A stretch of 64,000 bases of DNA from Rutidosis leptorrhynchoides (taxonomy: Eukaryota; Streptophyta; Magnoliopsida; Asterales; Asteraceae), in NCBI RefSeq assembly GCF_046630445.1, contig NC_092337.1, positions 194,281,001-194,345,000 on the forward strand. Reading direction: 5' to 3'. The position numbers were made by a program, and so were the translations under genes. Below the pieces are notes generated by a model. The model saw only the letters and a program-made list of their open reading frames with translations. It did not search any database and was not told the DNA's origin. The stretch's first letter is position 1, and the number at the start of each line of letters is the position of its first letter. This document shows, one piece after another, positions 11,002-25,411 of this stretch.

Positions 11002-13856
11002 TATAACAACCCTCAATTTTTCCTTCATGAATTGACAGAAATGCCCTAGAGTTCATCGTTTGTTTGTACATTATAACTAGGGTTGTTATTCAGATATAAT
11101 AAAAGGAGTAATTGATACTAAAACCCTAATATAATTTAAAACCCTAAACCTAACCCCATACATTAAATACTAAACCCTAATACCATTTAATATCAAACAT
11201 TAAACCCTAACCCTAATCAAACTATTATGTATATATATAAATATATACAATTATGTAATAAACTTATAAAGTGATAAATTAAAATAATTAACTAAGTTAT
11301 TTGTAAAAGATATATATATATACATTATATATATATATATAAAATATGTATTAATAAAATTCGGCTAGAATATATATATATAAATAAAATAAAATAAATA
11401 AATAATAAAAGACTTGATCATTAAGTCATTCCTAATCCTAGCCTAAATCTAATTACTTGTCTTCTAATCCTAATCCATTCTTGATCACCAAGCAAATCCT
11501 AGTAATTGTAATGTGTTTAGGACTCTAAACTTCAACTATAAAAATGGCTTCATGTATTCCCATAATAGTCATCACATATTAAACCATTAAATCCCTCCTT
11601 GTGTTTTTTTTTAGTCAAAAGATTAAACATTCCCAAACCCCATCTTTTAGTCGACACCAACAGCCTTCCAAACCATCACCTTAATCGACTAAAATAGCCC
11701 TCAACAACCTCACCCTGCTCGTTCAAAATAGCCCACAAAAACCTGCAACTACCCTGCTGTAACTCGCCATATTCACAGCCTTTGTTGCTGTGTAATTTCG
11801 CCACCACTAACAGCCCTTCCTGCTGTTTCTATGCAACTAAAACAGCCCCTAAATTGCTGCTGTTTCTGCTGTACTTTTCGACCACCAAAACAGTTTTTTT
11901 ATCCTGCTATAAATCGTGATCAAGAATAGCCCAAGATCGACCTGTGTAGCTGTGTTTTTGCCATCTGGTTCCTGCTGGTTCTTGCGTGACAAAACAGACC
12001 CAAAAGTCCTTCGTTTGGGTAGTGATTGTTGCTGCGTTTTTCCCGCTGTTTGCTGTTTTCTGTCGTGACCAGAAAAGACCCAAAACCCGTTTCTTGATCA
12101 TGATTTTTTGCTGTGAACTCAGCTCTTGTTTCAGTTCCAATCAACACCCTTTTTTTTGATCTTAAACACCTAAGGTATCCCTAAAGTCTATAACTAATCA
12201 TACTCTTAATTTGTTTTAATTATTATGTTATTAGTTATAGTTATTGATTATGAATATGATCAAAAAATTAAGATATTGAAGTGATGAAGATTAATAAATT
12301 TATAAGGTTAATATAATCAAAGTAACTTGAATAATGATAAAAAGGTTAGAAATAAGATGAATAATTAAAGATGTGAACTAGATAATCTGATTAAGTATGG
12401 TTATAAATTGATCATGGAACTAGTTGATAAGGTTAAAAGTTTATGGTTAATAAGGGTAAGGTTTATGAATATGAATTTAGATCATGTAAGTAAAAAAATA
12501 TAATAATACGGGATGAATACTAATATAATTAATGAGTATGATATAGGTTATGAAAATTTGATGTATTATGATAAAAGGTTATAAACTTAAATGTGATTAG
12601 TAAAATAAAAAGGGTATGATTTTATGTGTATAAATAAAGATTAGTGTTAATAGTTTGAAAGTGGATTAGTAAAAGAATAATGATAATAACACACATGCAT
12701 GCATGCATACGTATGTGTGTACATTTATCCATTGTATGTGTATATATGTATGTATATGTACGTGTGTATGTATGTATCAAGGTGTATCATGTAAGTTATA
12801 AAGTTAGTAAATAGTAAGAAAAAGTAATAAGTATATGTATATGTACTATCTTACACTATTATATATGTAACACATATACCTACTATATATATCATATAGT
12901 TATAAATACATACATGTATGATAATAATAAAGAATGTATATATATGTATGTATCACATAGATATAATTATATACGTAACATATAATAATAACTTACATAA
13001 TAGTTGAATAATTGAAGTAATTAATAATACTATTATTAAGTATAACTTATACACTTAATTATATAGTAACACTTTATAACACTAAATATATTATCATTCG
13101 TATAAACATAACTATTCTCGGTAACAGTCACTGTTAATATAGTCTACTATATTAATAAATAAACTTTATGTCTATTAGACATTAATTAATTGAACATTAT
13201 ATCTCTAGGTTGAGATCTTCGTGTTCAACACTCCGATCAATTTACTTGCGTGGAACATCTATCTGCTACTAAGGTGAACTCCATAGCCCCACTTTTTAAC
13301 TGTTTCTCTATTACTTATTTTATAACTTTGGGGTGAGACACATGCTTGCTTTTAAACTGTTTTACGCTTAGACACAAGTACTCAAACTTTATTTTGATCA
13401 GTTCAAACTGTTTGCTAACATGCTTTGATTCATGCTTAATCCCTACCATGATATCGTTAATTACTGGAATTTGGTAAGCTTAGTTATTGTGATAGCGCTA
13501 TTGAGGGTGACGTCTCTATCCGGATGACCGCTGGTCAATGGATACATAATAACGATGAACGACACGAACGTGATGTGTTTAGGGTAACTAATGGTTAGTA
13601 TCGATATCATATACACCAGCACTACTACCGAACTGATTAAACCGCTTATTTAAATCTTGTGGTCTAAAACTTGTTATAACTATTAAACCTATGTTGTTCA
13701 CTCAACCATTTTGTTTGACACTTTTAATCATGTTTTGTCTCAGGTACTTAGATATATTGCTTCCGCTGTAGAACTCTGCTGTTACTTAGAAGTCAAGCCG
13801 AGCACTGGGACCAGAGATAACATCCACGTCAATGGTGATTTTGGTGGGGTGTTACA
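11002..13856 (+). mobile_element. Element C 5' LTR
   Basis: The LTR carries telomere-like CCCTAA/ACCCTAAA runs (about 11125-11217). A Cys/Pro/Asn-type CA- and CTG-rich stretch with repeated CTGCTG and AACAGCCC words (about 11640-12110) is followed by AT-rich DNA with ATGCATGCATGC and (TATG)n-like stretches near 12690-12780. Short frames in the CTG-rich part differ in length between the two LTRs and are not genes. Confidence 0.9.
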
Positions 13857-16800
13857 GTTGGTATCAGAGCTCTGGTTATAGGGAACTAGGTTACATTAGT
13901 GTGACTAACATGAATAGTTAGGATGCATTAGTGAGTCTAGTCTATAACCGAGTTGTTCATTTGCATTGATTATTTGCATTACATTCTAGATTATGTGTAT
14001 TAAGTTCACTTATATTTGTTTTGCCTAGAACTCCTATACCATTCAAATCTTTAGAAATACTTTGCTATAGGAACTATACTTACACGTCTGACTCTTAGAA
14101 TAAGGGCCATAACCTACTTGTGTTCCAACAATAGAATGCCACCATACCTATCTCATTATGTAATTTAGGAGAGCCAAGGCTTGTTATAGAGAACCAGGAT
14201 TGCATTCTATGTGTGCCTTATGAGGGTGCCTCAGCAATCTTTAGGTCCATAACCTTTCCTGCCTTAGTTTTAAGTGCTTTCCCTTAATCTTTATACTGCC
14301 AATCCATCTTACTACATGCTTTTATCTCTTCTGACATTATGTATCCTTTCCTAAGGATGTCAAGCCAAAACCCTACGATCTTGTATGATCCCGACTCTGA
14401 AGGATCAGCTAATATGTGATTGTTATCATATCCAAACATATCTTTATGACCTGACTCCGCCATGGTGATTCAAAGTATTCTTTGACTCGCGCGAGTTACA
14501 AGACCATCTCGGTTGGTGAAACCAAGGGATGTCACTCATGACTCAACATTCCCACGTCAACTATCTAAGTTCGATCACGTGTCCTGACCTTATGGAGTGA
14601 CCTTGGAATGGAAATATGAATTAGTGAAATATAATGACGCTTGGCCGACGTGATTATATTACGGTAATTCATATAGAAATTCCAATATCATGACATATGG
14701 AATAGAAAGTGAATCAAAGAAAAATTCCCAATACATTAATTCAAAAATCTCAATGTTATTACATGAAGGGTAGTTATCATCTGATTTATATATATACGAA
14801 GAGATCATTACGATCAAACTATCTATCTCATACCTATGAGTAGATTAACAAATTCTCCTATGCCATAAAAGTTGTAAAGCTTTGCATTCTTTCTTTCTTA
14901 AACAACTTATCTCTTTATCTTTGACGCTTAATTATCACATCCCCGCTGGAGGGAAGGATGCATGTTCTTAAGTGAACTGAAGTGACACCCCCTGAAACTT
15001 CTTCGAAGCATGCCTCCTGTTATCTACAATTACGCTCCTAGTGTAGATTTTCATAAATCCATTAGGAAACCCGTCAAAGATAAGCGACAACCACTCGTAA
15101 GATTTTCATTTGAATATTCAAACGAAGATATTATAAACACCACATTCACTATCACGTTCTCATGCTCTATCATTCATATCTCACTTGTCAGCAACAGCTT
15201 TGTACATGAACATTTTGAATTTCTAAGAACATACGCCCTAATAATAGACAATAGCCGTATTTAAATACAATAGATTTCATTACCTCGTAACATTTTTGCT
15301 TAAAAATAACCCAAAATTTTCAAATACCTTCACCCGACCTTTATCAATCTGTTTTCAACTCGTAACCTCCGAAATACGAAAATTCTGTTACCAAAAATTT
15401 TACATACACTATTTTACTGTGCGATCCTCTCAAAAATTTTATGAAATTAATTTTTTTTACTACCATTCGTGCAAATTTTATGAATCGTATATGTTTATAT
15501 AATAAAATAAATAAAATTTACCTTTACCTATTTTTGACTAGTACATATAAAATTATACTTTGATTTTTATAAATCAATTCTTTTATTTAAAAGATATTTT
15601 ACGTAAAATAGTACATGTTGTACATAACTCTAGTTTTACTAAGAACTTCGTTTTTTTTTTTAAATTGTCACCCTAAACGACTCGAATTTCTGTAAAAATT
15701 TTCAATACCTGTTTATATAAAATTTTCGTATTATTTTACACCATGTAGTAATCACAATTCCTCTTGCCCTTTGAAACTTCACATTAAGTTCATCACTCAA
15801 AACTCTATGTTCTCGACAACTTTTCCCCTTTTGAGGTTGACCGTTGAGAAGATTTTACTTCTAATATCTCACGGTTAAACCACAGCACCCTCGTGAACAT
15901 CAATTCTATAATTCTGTATTTTGTGGTACAAGAAATCATTTTTGGAGATTTTCTCACCTAGTAAAAACTATTCTGATTCCCATTTCTTCTCATCCGCACT
16001 TAAACTCATAAGAGAATCCTAGATCGACTTGCCATCTGTGCAAGAACGTCTTTCTCATTAAGATATCACACCTTTCGTGCGGATTCCTATCAGAAATATG
16101 ACTTATGATCCTCGCTATCTTCCTTAAAGGAGTTACCTTAAATGTATATGACATTTATTTGTTTACTCCAATATCTCTCTTCGTTGGTTGCAACTAGATG
16201 ATTAACCTAGATAAGGGTTCGACCTCTGTTTCGACCTAACGGAAAATCATAATCATAAAGTTACATTCGACAGTGTGCCTCTAAAATTTCTTCCAAGGAT
16301 AAGTTCACATGTATTGTAATATATTGGACAACATCTTTTCCACAAGACCATTTTTGAGGGCATTTTAGTAATCATGGCTTGCTTTGCACATAAGCCAGAT
16401 TAATGACCCCTCGGCTGGCATCTCGTTTCGTCTATTCATGTTAGGCATTTCTTGAAAACCAAAGACATCATGTCTATGATTACCTTTTAACAATTAATAC
16501 TATCCGTAACAACCACAAGCCATAAATCAAATTTCATGACTGTGATCTCCACGTACTCCTCTCTGATTGTCTGACCTAATGGCGACATAAACGCTCAAGG
16601 TTTCAAATAAACTTAGTAATGTTCGTTGCACATTTCAGGTATCCAACTTACCGAAATGCTTGTACGACTAAAATATCACCTTGTCAGATGACACTCTTGT
16701 TATCCCTTTCGATGACCTCCACATTGATAATAAAATGCAGTACCTGTAGAGGTTATGGATCGTAAGATTTAAACGCTTGAAACAAAACAATATTTCTATA

Positions 16801-16961
16801 ATAAAGATCCGTTGGAATTCACGCGAAGGCCCTGAGTATACCCGGGAATGTGAAGACTAAATTAAATGAAAATATTCCTCTTCTCTCTTTTCTCAAACGC
16901 TAATGCAACCAAGAAGTCTACCTGAAACTTCGGGACGAAGTTTAAATTAACGGGGAAGTAC
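13857..16961 (+). mobile_element. Element C interior, non-coding
   Basis: It begins with the Met-tRNA-type primer site. The longest frames are 84 codons at 15010-15264 and 68 at 15296-15502; neither shows a retroviral motif. An ATG at 14357 opens a 20-codon frame (MSSQNPTILYDPDSEG...) that faintly recalls gag starts of related elements but stops at once. The interior ends at the purine tract before 16962. The frames may be decayed ancestral sequence; I assign no product. Confidence 0.75.
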
Positions 16962-19805
16962 TATAACAACCCTCAATTTTTCCTTCATGAATTGACAGAA
17001 ATGCCCTAGAGTTCATCATTTGTTTTTACATTATAACTAGGGTTGTTATTCAGATATAATAAAAGGAGTAATTGATACTAAAACCCTAATATAATTTAAA
17101 ACCCTAAACCTAACCCCATACATTAAATACTAAACCCTAATACCATTTAATATCAAACATTAAACCCTAACCCTAATCAAACTATTATGTATATATATAA
17201 ATATATACAATTATGTAATAAACTTATAAAGTGATAAATTAAAATAATTAACTAAGTTATTTGTAAAAGATATATATATATATACATTATATATATAAAA
17301 AAATATGTATTAATAAAATTCGGCTAGAATATATATATATAAATAAAATAAAATAAATAAATAATAAAAGACTTGATCATTAAGTCATTCCTAATCCTAG
17401 CCTAAATCTAATTACTTGTCTTCTAATCCTAATCCATTCTTGATCACCAAGCAAATCCTAGTAATTGTAATGTGTTTAGGACTCTAAACTTCAACTATAA
17501 AAATGGCTTCATGCATTCCCATAATAGTCATCACATATTAAACCATTAAATCCCTCCTTGTGTTTTTTTTTTAGTCAAAAGATTAAACATTCCCAAACCC
17601 CATCTTTTAGTCGACACCAACAGCTTTCCAAACCATCACCTTAATCGACTAAAATTGCCCTCAACAACCTCACCCTGCTCGTTCAAAATAGCCCACAAAA
17701 ACCTGCAACTACCCTGCTGTAACTCGCCATATTCACAGCCTTTGTTGCTGTGTAATTTCACCACCACCAACAGCCCTTCCTGCTATTTCTGTGCAACGAA
17801 AACAGTCCCTAAATTGCTGCTGTTTCTGCTGTACTTTTCGACCACCAAAACAGTTTTTTATCCTGCTGCAAATCGTGATCAAGAACAGCCCAAGATCGAC
17901 CTGTGTAGCTGTGTTTTTGCCGTCTGGTTCTTGCGTGACAAAACAGACCCAAAAGTCCTTCGTTTGGGTAGTGATTGTTGCTGCATTTTTCCCGCTGTTT
18001 GCTGTTTTCTGTCGTGACCAGAAAAGACCCAAAACCCGTTTGTTGATCGTGATTTTCTACTGTGAACTCAGCTCTTGTTTCGGTTCCAATCAACACCCTT
18101 TTTCTTGATCTTAAACACCTAAGGTATCCCTAAAGTCTATAACTAATCATACTCTTAATTTGTTTTAATTATTATGTTATTAGTTATAGTTATTGATTAT
18201 GAATATGATCAAAAAATTAAGATATTGAAGTGATGAAGATTAATAAATTTATAAGGTTAATATAATCAAAGTAACTTGAATAATGATAAAAAGGTTAGGA
18301 ATAAGATGAATAATTAAAGATGTGAACTAGATAATCTGATTAAGTATGGTTATAAATTGATCATGGAACTAGTTGATAAGGTTAAAAGTTTATGGTTCAT
18401 AAGGGCAAGGTTTATGAATATGAATTTAGATCATGTAAGTAAAAAAATATAATAATACGGGATGAATACTAATATAACTAATGAGTATGATATAGGTTAT
18501 GAAAATTTGATGTATTATGATAAAAGGTTATAAACTTAAATGTGATTAGTAAAATAAAAAGGGTATGATTTTATGTGTATAAATAAGGATTAGTGTTAAT
18601 AGTTTGAAAGTGGATTAGTAAAAGAATAATGATAATAACACACATGCATGCATGCATACGTATGTGTGTACATTTATCCATTGTATGTGTATATATGTAT
18701 GTATATGTACGTGTGTATGTATGTATCAAGGTGTATCATGTAAGTTATAAAGTTAGTAAATAGTAAGAAAAAGTAATAAGTATATGTATATGTACTATCT
18801 TACACTATTATATATGTAACACATATACCTACTATATATATCATATAGTTATAAATACATACATGTATGATAATAATAAAGAATGTATATATATGTATGT
18901 ATCACATAGATATAATTATATACGTAACATATAATAATAACTTACATAATAGTTGAATAATTGAAGTAATTAATAATACTATTATTAAGTATAACTTATA
19001 CACTTAATTATATAGTAACACTTTATAACACTAAATATATTATCATTCGTATAAACATAACTATTCTCGGTAACAGTCACTGTTAATATAGTCTACTATA
19101 TTAATAAATAAACTTTATGTCTATTAGACATTAATTAATTGAACATTATATCTCTAGGTTGAGATCTTCGTGTTCAACACTCCGATCAATTTACTTGCGT
19201 GGAACATCTATCTGCTACTAAGGTGAACTCCATAGCCCCACTTTTTAACTGTTTCTCTATTACTTATTTTATAACTTTGGGGTGAGACACATGCTTGCTT
19301 TTAAACTGTTTTACGCTTAGACACAAGTACTCAAACTTTATTTTGATCAGTTCAAACTGTTTGCTAACATGCTTTGATTCATGCTTAATCCCTACCATGA
19401 TATCGTTAATTACTGGAATTTGGTAAGCTTAGTTATTGTGATAGCGCTATTGAGGGTGACGTCTCTATCCGGATGACCGCTGATCAATGGATACATAATA
19501 ACGATGAACGACACGAACGTGATGTGTTTAGGGTAACTAATGGTTAGTATCGATATCATATACACCAGCACTACTACCGAACTGATTAAACCGCTTATTT
19601 AAATCTTGTGGTCTAAAACTTGTTATAACTGTTAAACCTATGTTGTTCACTCAACCATTTTGGTCGACACTTTTAAGCATATTTTGTCTCAGGTACTTAG
19701 ATATATTGCTTTCGCTGTAGAACTCTGCTGTTACTTAGAAGTCAAGCCGAGCACTAGGACCAGAGATAACATCCACGTCAATGGTGATTTTGGCGGGGTG
19801 TTACA
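16962..19805 (+). mobile_element. Element C 3' LTR
   Basis: This second copy of the 11002-13856 sequence has the same termini and the same internal landmarks. It is followed directly by the GTGGT duplication. Confidence 0.9.
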
Positions 19806-19810
19806 GTGGT

Positions 19811-21639
19811 GGACACAATTAGGGTGTCGGAATTGGTCACTCTTCTCCAGGAGAGTGAGCAATTGTTGATAAAGGTTCGTTGCATAGAAGGGCGGGTGAT
19901 CTCGACTGAGATGCCCGAATGGTTAAGTGGAGTGGCATATGCCTAGTCGTAGAGGCGTATGTGACACTTTGATGGAGTTCGCTTTGCGAAAAATGAAGGA
20001 CTATTAATTGTATTTATGGTATGAGGATGCGATGTTATCGCGTGTACGTCACTACAAGCGAATGTGTATGTCGGCTCTGAGAGCCTAAAGTGAATTCATG
20101 GTGACTTGGAGTATATGAACAACGATGAGAATGGTCATTGTGTTTCATGGAATGATAATTCCGCAGGATGTTATCATCTTGGCGGTAAGAATGTGGAGCC
20201 AAATTCTAAGTGGGGGAGTTTTTACTGCCGCCCGAGGAAGCTCCGGGGGTATTATATATAGCGAAATGTCAGAGTGTACCGTACTAAGCCTTAATAGGTA
20301 ATCGGAGTTCCTAACGAGGAAGAGTGATGGGTTGTTGATGTCGACTCGAGGTCATTCATTACGGTTGTGGGTTACAATTTTGGAGTGTTATGCGGGAAGA
20401 TTGTGATGATGGGATCGAAGGAAGTGAAATTCTTCTTATGAAAGGTGGTCGTGTAGTACCATTGTGCGGTGTGAGACCAAATGTGAAGTTTGAGTTCTCG
20501 GGGTGAGGAAAGGAAACTGTCGCTGCAAGTGCTTTCATGATGCAAATTTGGGCTGGTGTGAAACTAGGATAGTACTGTTAAGGGAGTACGAGTATGATAT
20601 CGTGGTGAATACTGTATTTTTCCTTATCGAGAAACGTGGTCATGGGAATTGTCAGTGGATTATTCCACTTTATGGACGATTACGAGGTGGAGAGTGTCGG
20701 TTCTGACTGTCTCCCGTAGAGACACGCGGATGTTGTTTATTTGCGAGAGTGTGTACCCTAGTGATGTGACCCGTAGGTTGCATTAAAATGTCGAGACCAT
20801 CTTTAGCGGACGGTCTAGGTAGGAAGGTTCACCCGAATTTGGTGACTATTTTTATGAGTCGTGTGGCGAATTGCGGAAATTTTGTAATGATGATTCGCCG
20901 TTGACGGGATTTTAGTATACAAGTAGCTTCTATGCTAGTACTAGGAAGCCGTATTGTATGGTTCAGAGGAGAAACCCTATGACGATGTGTTGATGTTTCG
21001 TCTAACTCGTGGTGTATTATTGTCGTCCTGGATTAATCCAGTGATGGATAGTCATGTGCGGATCGGTCGATGGGAAAGTGTTACTTCTAAGGTGTTTATT
21101 TTGGGGTTACCAAAATTTCTTCGTTGAAGGATGACCCAGATATGGAGTCAGGGGAAGTTTGGTTCTTGGTCTAGAGACATGTGGTGTTTTCGTATTTTTC
21201 CTCAGCAGGAATTCTGGACTTCGAGTGTATGAGATATCGTTTGTTGCGGTAGTGCACGCTAGTGATTATTAGCGTGTGATGAGATCTTCAGATTCACAGA
21301 AGATGTATGGATGTCGGGCTTGGTTGTGTTTCGTAGGATCGTGAGGCGTGACGACGATGATTGTCAGTGAATTGTTCTACTCAAAGGACGATTGTGAAGT
21401 GTATGGTAAGAGTTTGGATACTCGGCATAGGAGCAACGGTTACGATTGTTTTGACTCGTGGGTTGATTACCCGATATGGTTGTATTATGATGCGTTAGTG
21501 TACGAAGCGAGAAATTTGAATGCGTGATTACTACTTGTGTGACTTCGCGTAGGAAGCGGAAACGTTCGAGGGAGAAGTGTTTGACTTCTAGCGTAGGTGC
21601 GGATCACGAGGACGTGATCCAATTTAAGTGGGGGAGAGT
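19811..21639 (+). mobile_element. Element B interior, right part, with polypurine tracts
   Basis: About 1.8 kb contain no recognisable coding sequence; the longest frame is 67 codons at 20503-20706. The terminal polypurine tract is at 21626-21639. A second tract of nearly the same sequence (AAGTGGGGGAGT) lies at 20208-20219 and could act as an internal plus-strand primer site. Confidence 0.75.
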
Positions 21640-22158
21640 TGTAACACCCCGTTTTCAGTTACGTGTTATTTCGAACGATATTTGAAATACGAGGCATGTA
21701 AGTGTATATTTGGATCCCAAATAAAGTTGGATTTGATGTTCTAAAACCTTACCATTGGATAGTAAATCTCATTACATTTCCAACGATATTTGATTCATCA
21801 AAAACGGAGCTACGGTTTGAAAGTTACACCCAAAACAAGTTCGGTTTCAGACTCAGTTCAGTGGGACTCCGTCCAGATTTTGGGACGCCGTCCACCAGTG
21901 AAAGGTTGGACGCCGTCCAGCCATTTTGGACGCCATCCAAATGGCCTGACGGGCCAACTGTTGGAATTTCAATATTTTAATGAAGGGTATTTGAGTCTTT
22001 TCACTTGGGGGTCGGTTTTGAGCCTCTAAAACTGACCCAATGCTTATCTCTATCCTCATTTCACCTCTTCCACCCATTTCCATCTAGAGAGAGTGAGGAG
22101 CTTAGAGAGAGAGAGCTCTATTTGAGGAAGAAGAAGGGTAAATCGGGTCAAGACGCGG

Positions 22159-25100
22159 TGAAATGTCCCGTTCTTATTGATTAAAAACGTTCCATATTAA
22201 TTGATTTCGTTGCGAGGTTTTGACCTCTATATGAGACGTTTTTCAAAGACTGCATTCATTTTTAAAACAAACCATAACCTTTATTTCATAGATAAAGGTT
22301 TTAAAAAGCTTTACGTAGATTATCAAATAATGATAATCTAAAATATCCTGTTTACACACGACCATTACATAATGGTTTACAATACAAATATGTTACAACA
22401 AAATAAGTTTCTTGAATGCAGTTTTTACACAATATCATACAAGCATGGACTCCAAATCTCGTCCTTATTTAAGTATGCGACAGCGGAAGCTCTTAATAAT
22501 CACCTGAGAATAAACATGCTTAAAACATCAACAAAAATGTTGGTGAGTTATAGGTTTAACCTATATATATCAAATCATAATAATAGACCACAAGATTTCA
22601 TATTTCAATACACATCCCATACATAGAGATAAAAATCATTCATATGGTGAACACCTGGTAACCGACATTAACATGATGCATATATAAGAATATCCCCATC
22701 ATTCCGGGACACCCTTCGGATATGATATAAATTTCGAAGTACTAAAGCATCCGGTACTTTGGATGGGGCTTGTTGGGCCCGATAGATCTATCTTTAGGAT
22801 TCGCGTCAATTAGGGTGTCTGTTCCCTAATTCTTAGATTACCAGACTTAATAAAAAGGGGCATATTCGATTTCGATAATTCAACCATAGAATGTAGTTTC
22901 ACGTACTTGTGTCTATTTTGTAAATCATTTATAAAACCTGCATGTATTCTCATCCCAAAAATATTAGATTTTAAAAGTGGGACCATAACTCACTTTCACA
23001 GATTTTTACTTCGTCGGGAAGTAAGACTTGGCCACTGGTTGATTCACGAACCTATAACAATATATACATATATATCAAAGTACGTTCAAAATACATTTAC
23101 AACACTTTTAATATATTTTGATGTTTTAAGTTTATTAAGTCAGCTGTCCTCGTTAGTAACCTACAACTAGTTGTCCACAGTTAGATGTACAGAAATAAAT
23201 CGGTAAATATTATCTTGAATCAATCCACGACCCAGTGTATACGTATCTCAGTATTGATCACAACTCAAACTATATATATTTTGGAATCAACCTCAACCCT
23301 GTATAGCTAACTCCAACATTCACATATAGAGTGTCTATGGTTGTTCCGAAATATATATAGATGTGTCGACATGATAGGTCGAAACATTGTATACGTGTCT
23401 ATGGCATCTCAAGATTACATAATATACAATACAAGTTGATTAAGTTATGGTTGGAATAGATTTGTTACCAATTTTCACGTAGCTAAAATGAGAAAAATTA
23501 TCCAATCTTGTTTTACCCATAACTTCTTCATTTTAAATCCGTTTTGAGTGAATCAAATTGCTATGGTTTCATATTGAACTATATTTTATGAATCTAAACA
23601 GAAAAATTATAGGTTTATAGTCAGAAAAATAAGTTACAAGTCGTTTTTGTAAAGGTAGTCATTTCAGTCGAAAGAACGACGTCTAGATGACCATTTTAGA
23701 AAACATACTTCCACTTTGAGTTTAACCATAATTTTTGGATATAGTTTCATATTCATAATAAAAATCATTTTCTCAGAATAACAACTTTTAAATCAAAGTT
23801 TATCATAGTTTTTAATTAACTAACCCAAAACAGCCCGCGGTGTTACTACGACGGCGTAAATCCGGTTTTACGGTGTTTTTCGTGTTTCCAGGTTTTAAAT
23901 CATTAAGTTAGCATATCATATAGATATAGAACATGTGTTTAGTTTATTTTAAAAGTCAAGTTAGAAGGATTAACTTTTGTTTGCGAACAAGTTTAGAATT
24001 AACTAAACTATGTTCTAGTGATTACAAGTTTAAACCTTCGAATAAGATAGCTTTATATGTATGAATTGAATGATGTTATGAGCATCATTATTACCTTAAG
24101 TTCCTTGGATAAACCTACTGGAAAAGAGAAAAATGGATCTAGCTTCAACGGATCCTTGGATGGCTCGAAATTCTTGAAGCAGAATCATGACACGAAAACA
24201 AGTTCAAGTAAGATCATCACTTGAAATAAGATTGTTATAGTTATAGAAATTGAACCAAAGTTTGAATATGATTATTACCTTGTATTAGAATGATAACCTA
24301 CTGTAAGAAACAAAGATTTCTTGAGATTGGATGATCACCTTATAAGATTGGAAGTGAGCTAGCAAACTTGAAAGTATTCTTGATTTTATGTAACTAGAAC
24401 TTGTAAAATATATGAAGAACACTTAGAACTTGAAGATAGAACTTGAGAGAGATTAATTAGATGAAGAAAATTGAAGAATGAAAGTGTTTGTAGGTGTTTT
24501 TGGTCGTTGGTGTATGGATTAGATATAAAGGATATGTAATTTTGTTTTCATGTAAATAAGTCATGAATGATTACTCATATTTTTGTAATTTTATGAGATA
24601 TTTCATGCTAGTTGCCAAATGATGGTTCCCACATGTGTTAGGTGACTCACATGGGCTTCTAAGAGCTGATCATTGGAGTGTATATACCAATAGTACATAC
24701 ATCTAAAAGCTGTGTATTGTACGAGTACGAATACAGGTGCATACGAGTAGAATTGTTGATGAAACTGAACGAGGATGTAATTGTAAGCATTTTTGTTAAG
24801 TAGAAGTATTTTGATAAGTGTATTGAAGTCTTTCAAAAGTGTATAAATACATATTAAAACACTACATGTATATACATTTTAACTGAGTCGTTAAGTCATC
24901 GTTAGTCGTTACATGTAAGTGTTGTTTTGAAACCTTTAGGTTAACGATCTTGTTAAATGTTGTTAACCCAATGTTTATAATATCAAATGAGATTTTAAAT
25001 TATTATATTATCATGATATTATCATGTATGAATATCTCTTAATATGATATACATACATTAAATGTCTTTACAACGATAATCGTTACATATATGTCTCGTT

Positions 25101-25411
25101 TAAAAATCATTAAGTTAGTAGTCTTGTTTTTACATATGTAGTTCATTGTTAATATACTTAATGATATGTTTACTTATCATAGTATCATGTTAACTATATA
25201 TATATCCATATATATGTCATCATATAGTTTTTACAAGTTTTTAACGTTCGTGAATCACCGGTCAACTTGGGTGGTCAATTGTCTATATGAAACATATTTC
25301 AATTAATCAAGTCTTAACAAGCTTGATTGCTTAACATGTTGGAAACATTTAATCATGTACATATCAATCTCAATTAATACATATAAACATGGAAAAGTTC
25401 GGGTCACTACA
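22159..25411 (-). mobile_element. Solo LTR, A family, copy 2 (TSD CGCGG)
   Basis: The 3253-bp LTR begins TGAAATGTCCCG and ends GGGTCACTACA. A perfect CGCGG duplication flanks it (22154-22158 and 25412-25416). It is very similar to copy 1 and in the same orientation. It post-dates element B, because it interrupts that element's LTR. Confidence 0.92.

Larger units (their letters stand above)
11002..19805 (+). mobile_element. Element C: large non-autonomous LTR retrotransposon (TSD GTGGT), nested in B
   Basis: LTRs begin TATAACAACCC and end GGGGTGTTACA. The perfect target duplication GTGGT is at 10997-11001 and 19806-19810. The primer site TGGTATCAGAGC is at 13859-13870 and a short purine tract (CGGGGAAG) precedes the 3' LTR. 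The 3.1-kb interior (13857-16961) lacks any gag-pol domain. The two LTRs (2855 and 2844 bp) are nearly identical by eye, with a few tens of differences, so insertion is fairly recent despite the absence of coding sequence. The left end TA rather than TG is unusual but identical in both LTRs. It is a LARD-like element. Confidence 0.9.

Noticed and set aside
17655-18108. Overlapping 95-120 codon frames in the CTG-rich part of the C LTR
   Set aside because: Low-complexity LTR sequence. The sister LTR (11640-12147) does not keep the same frames.
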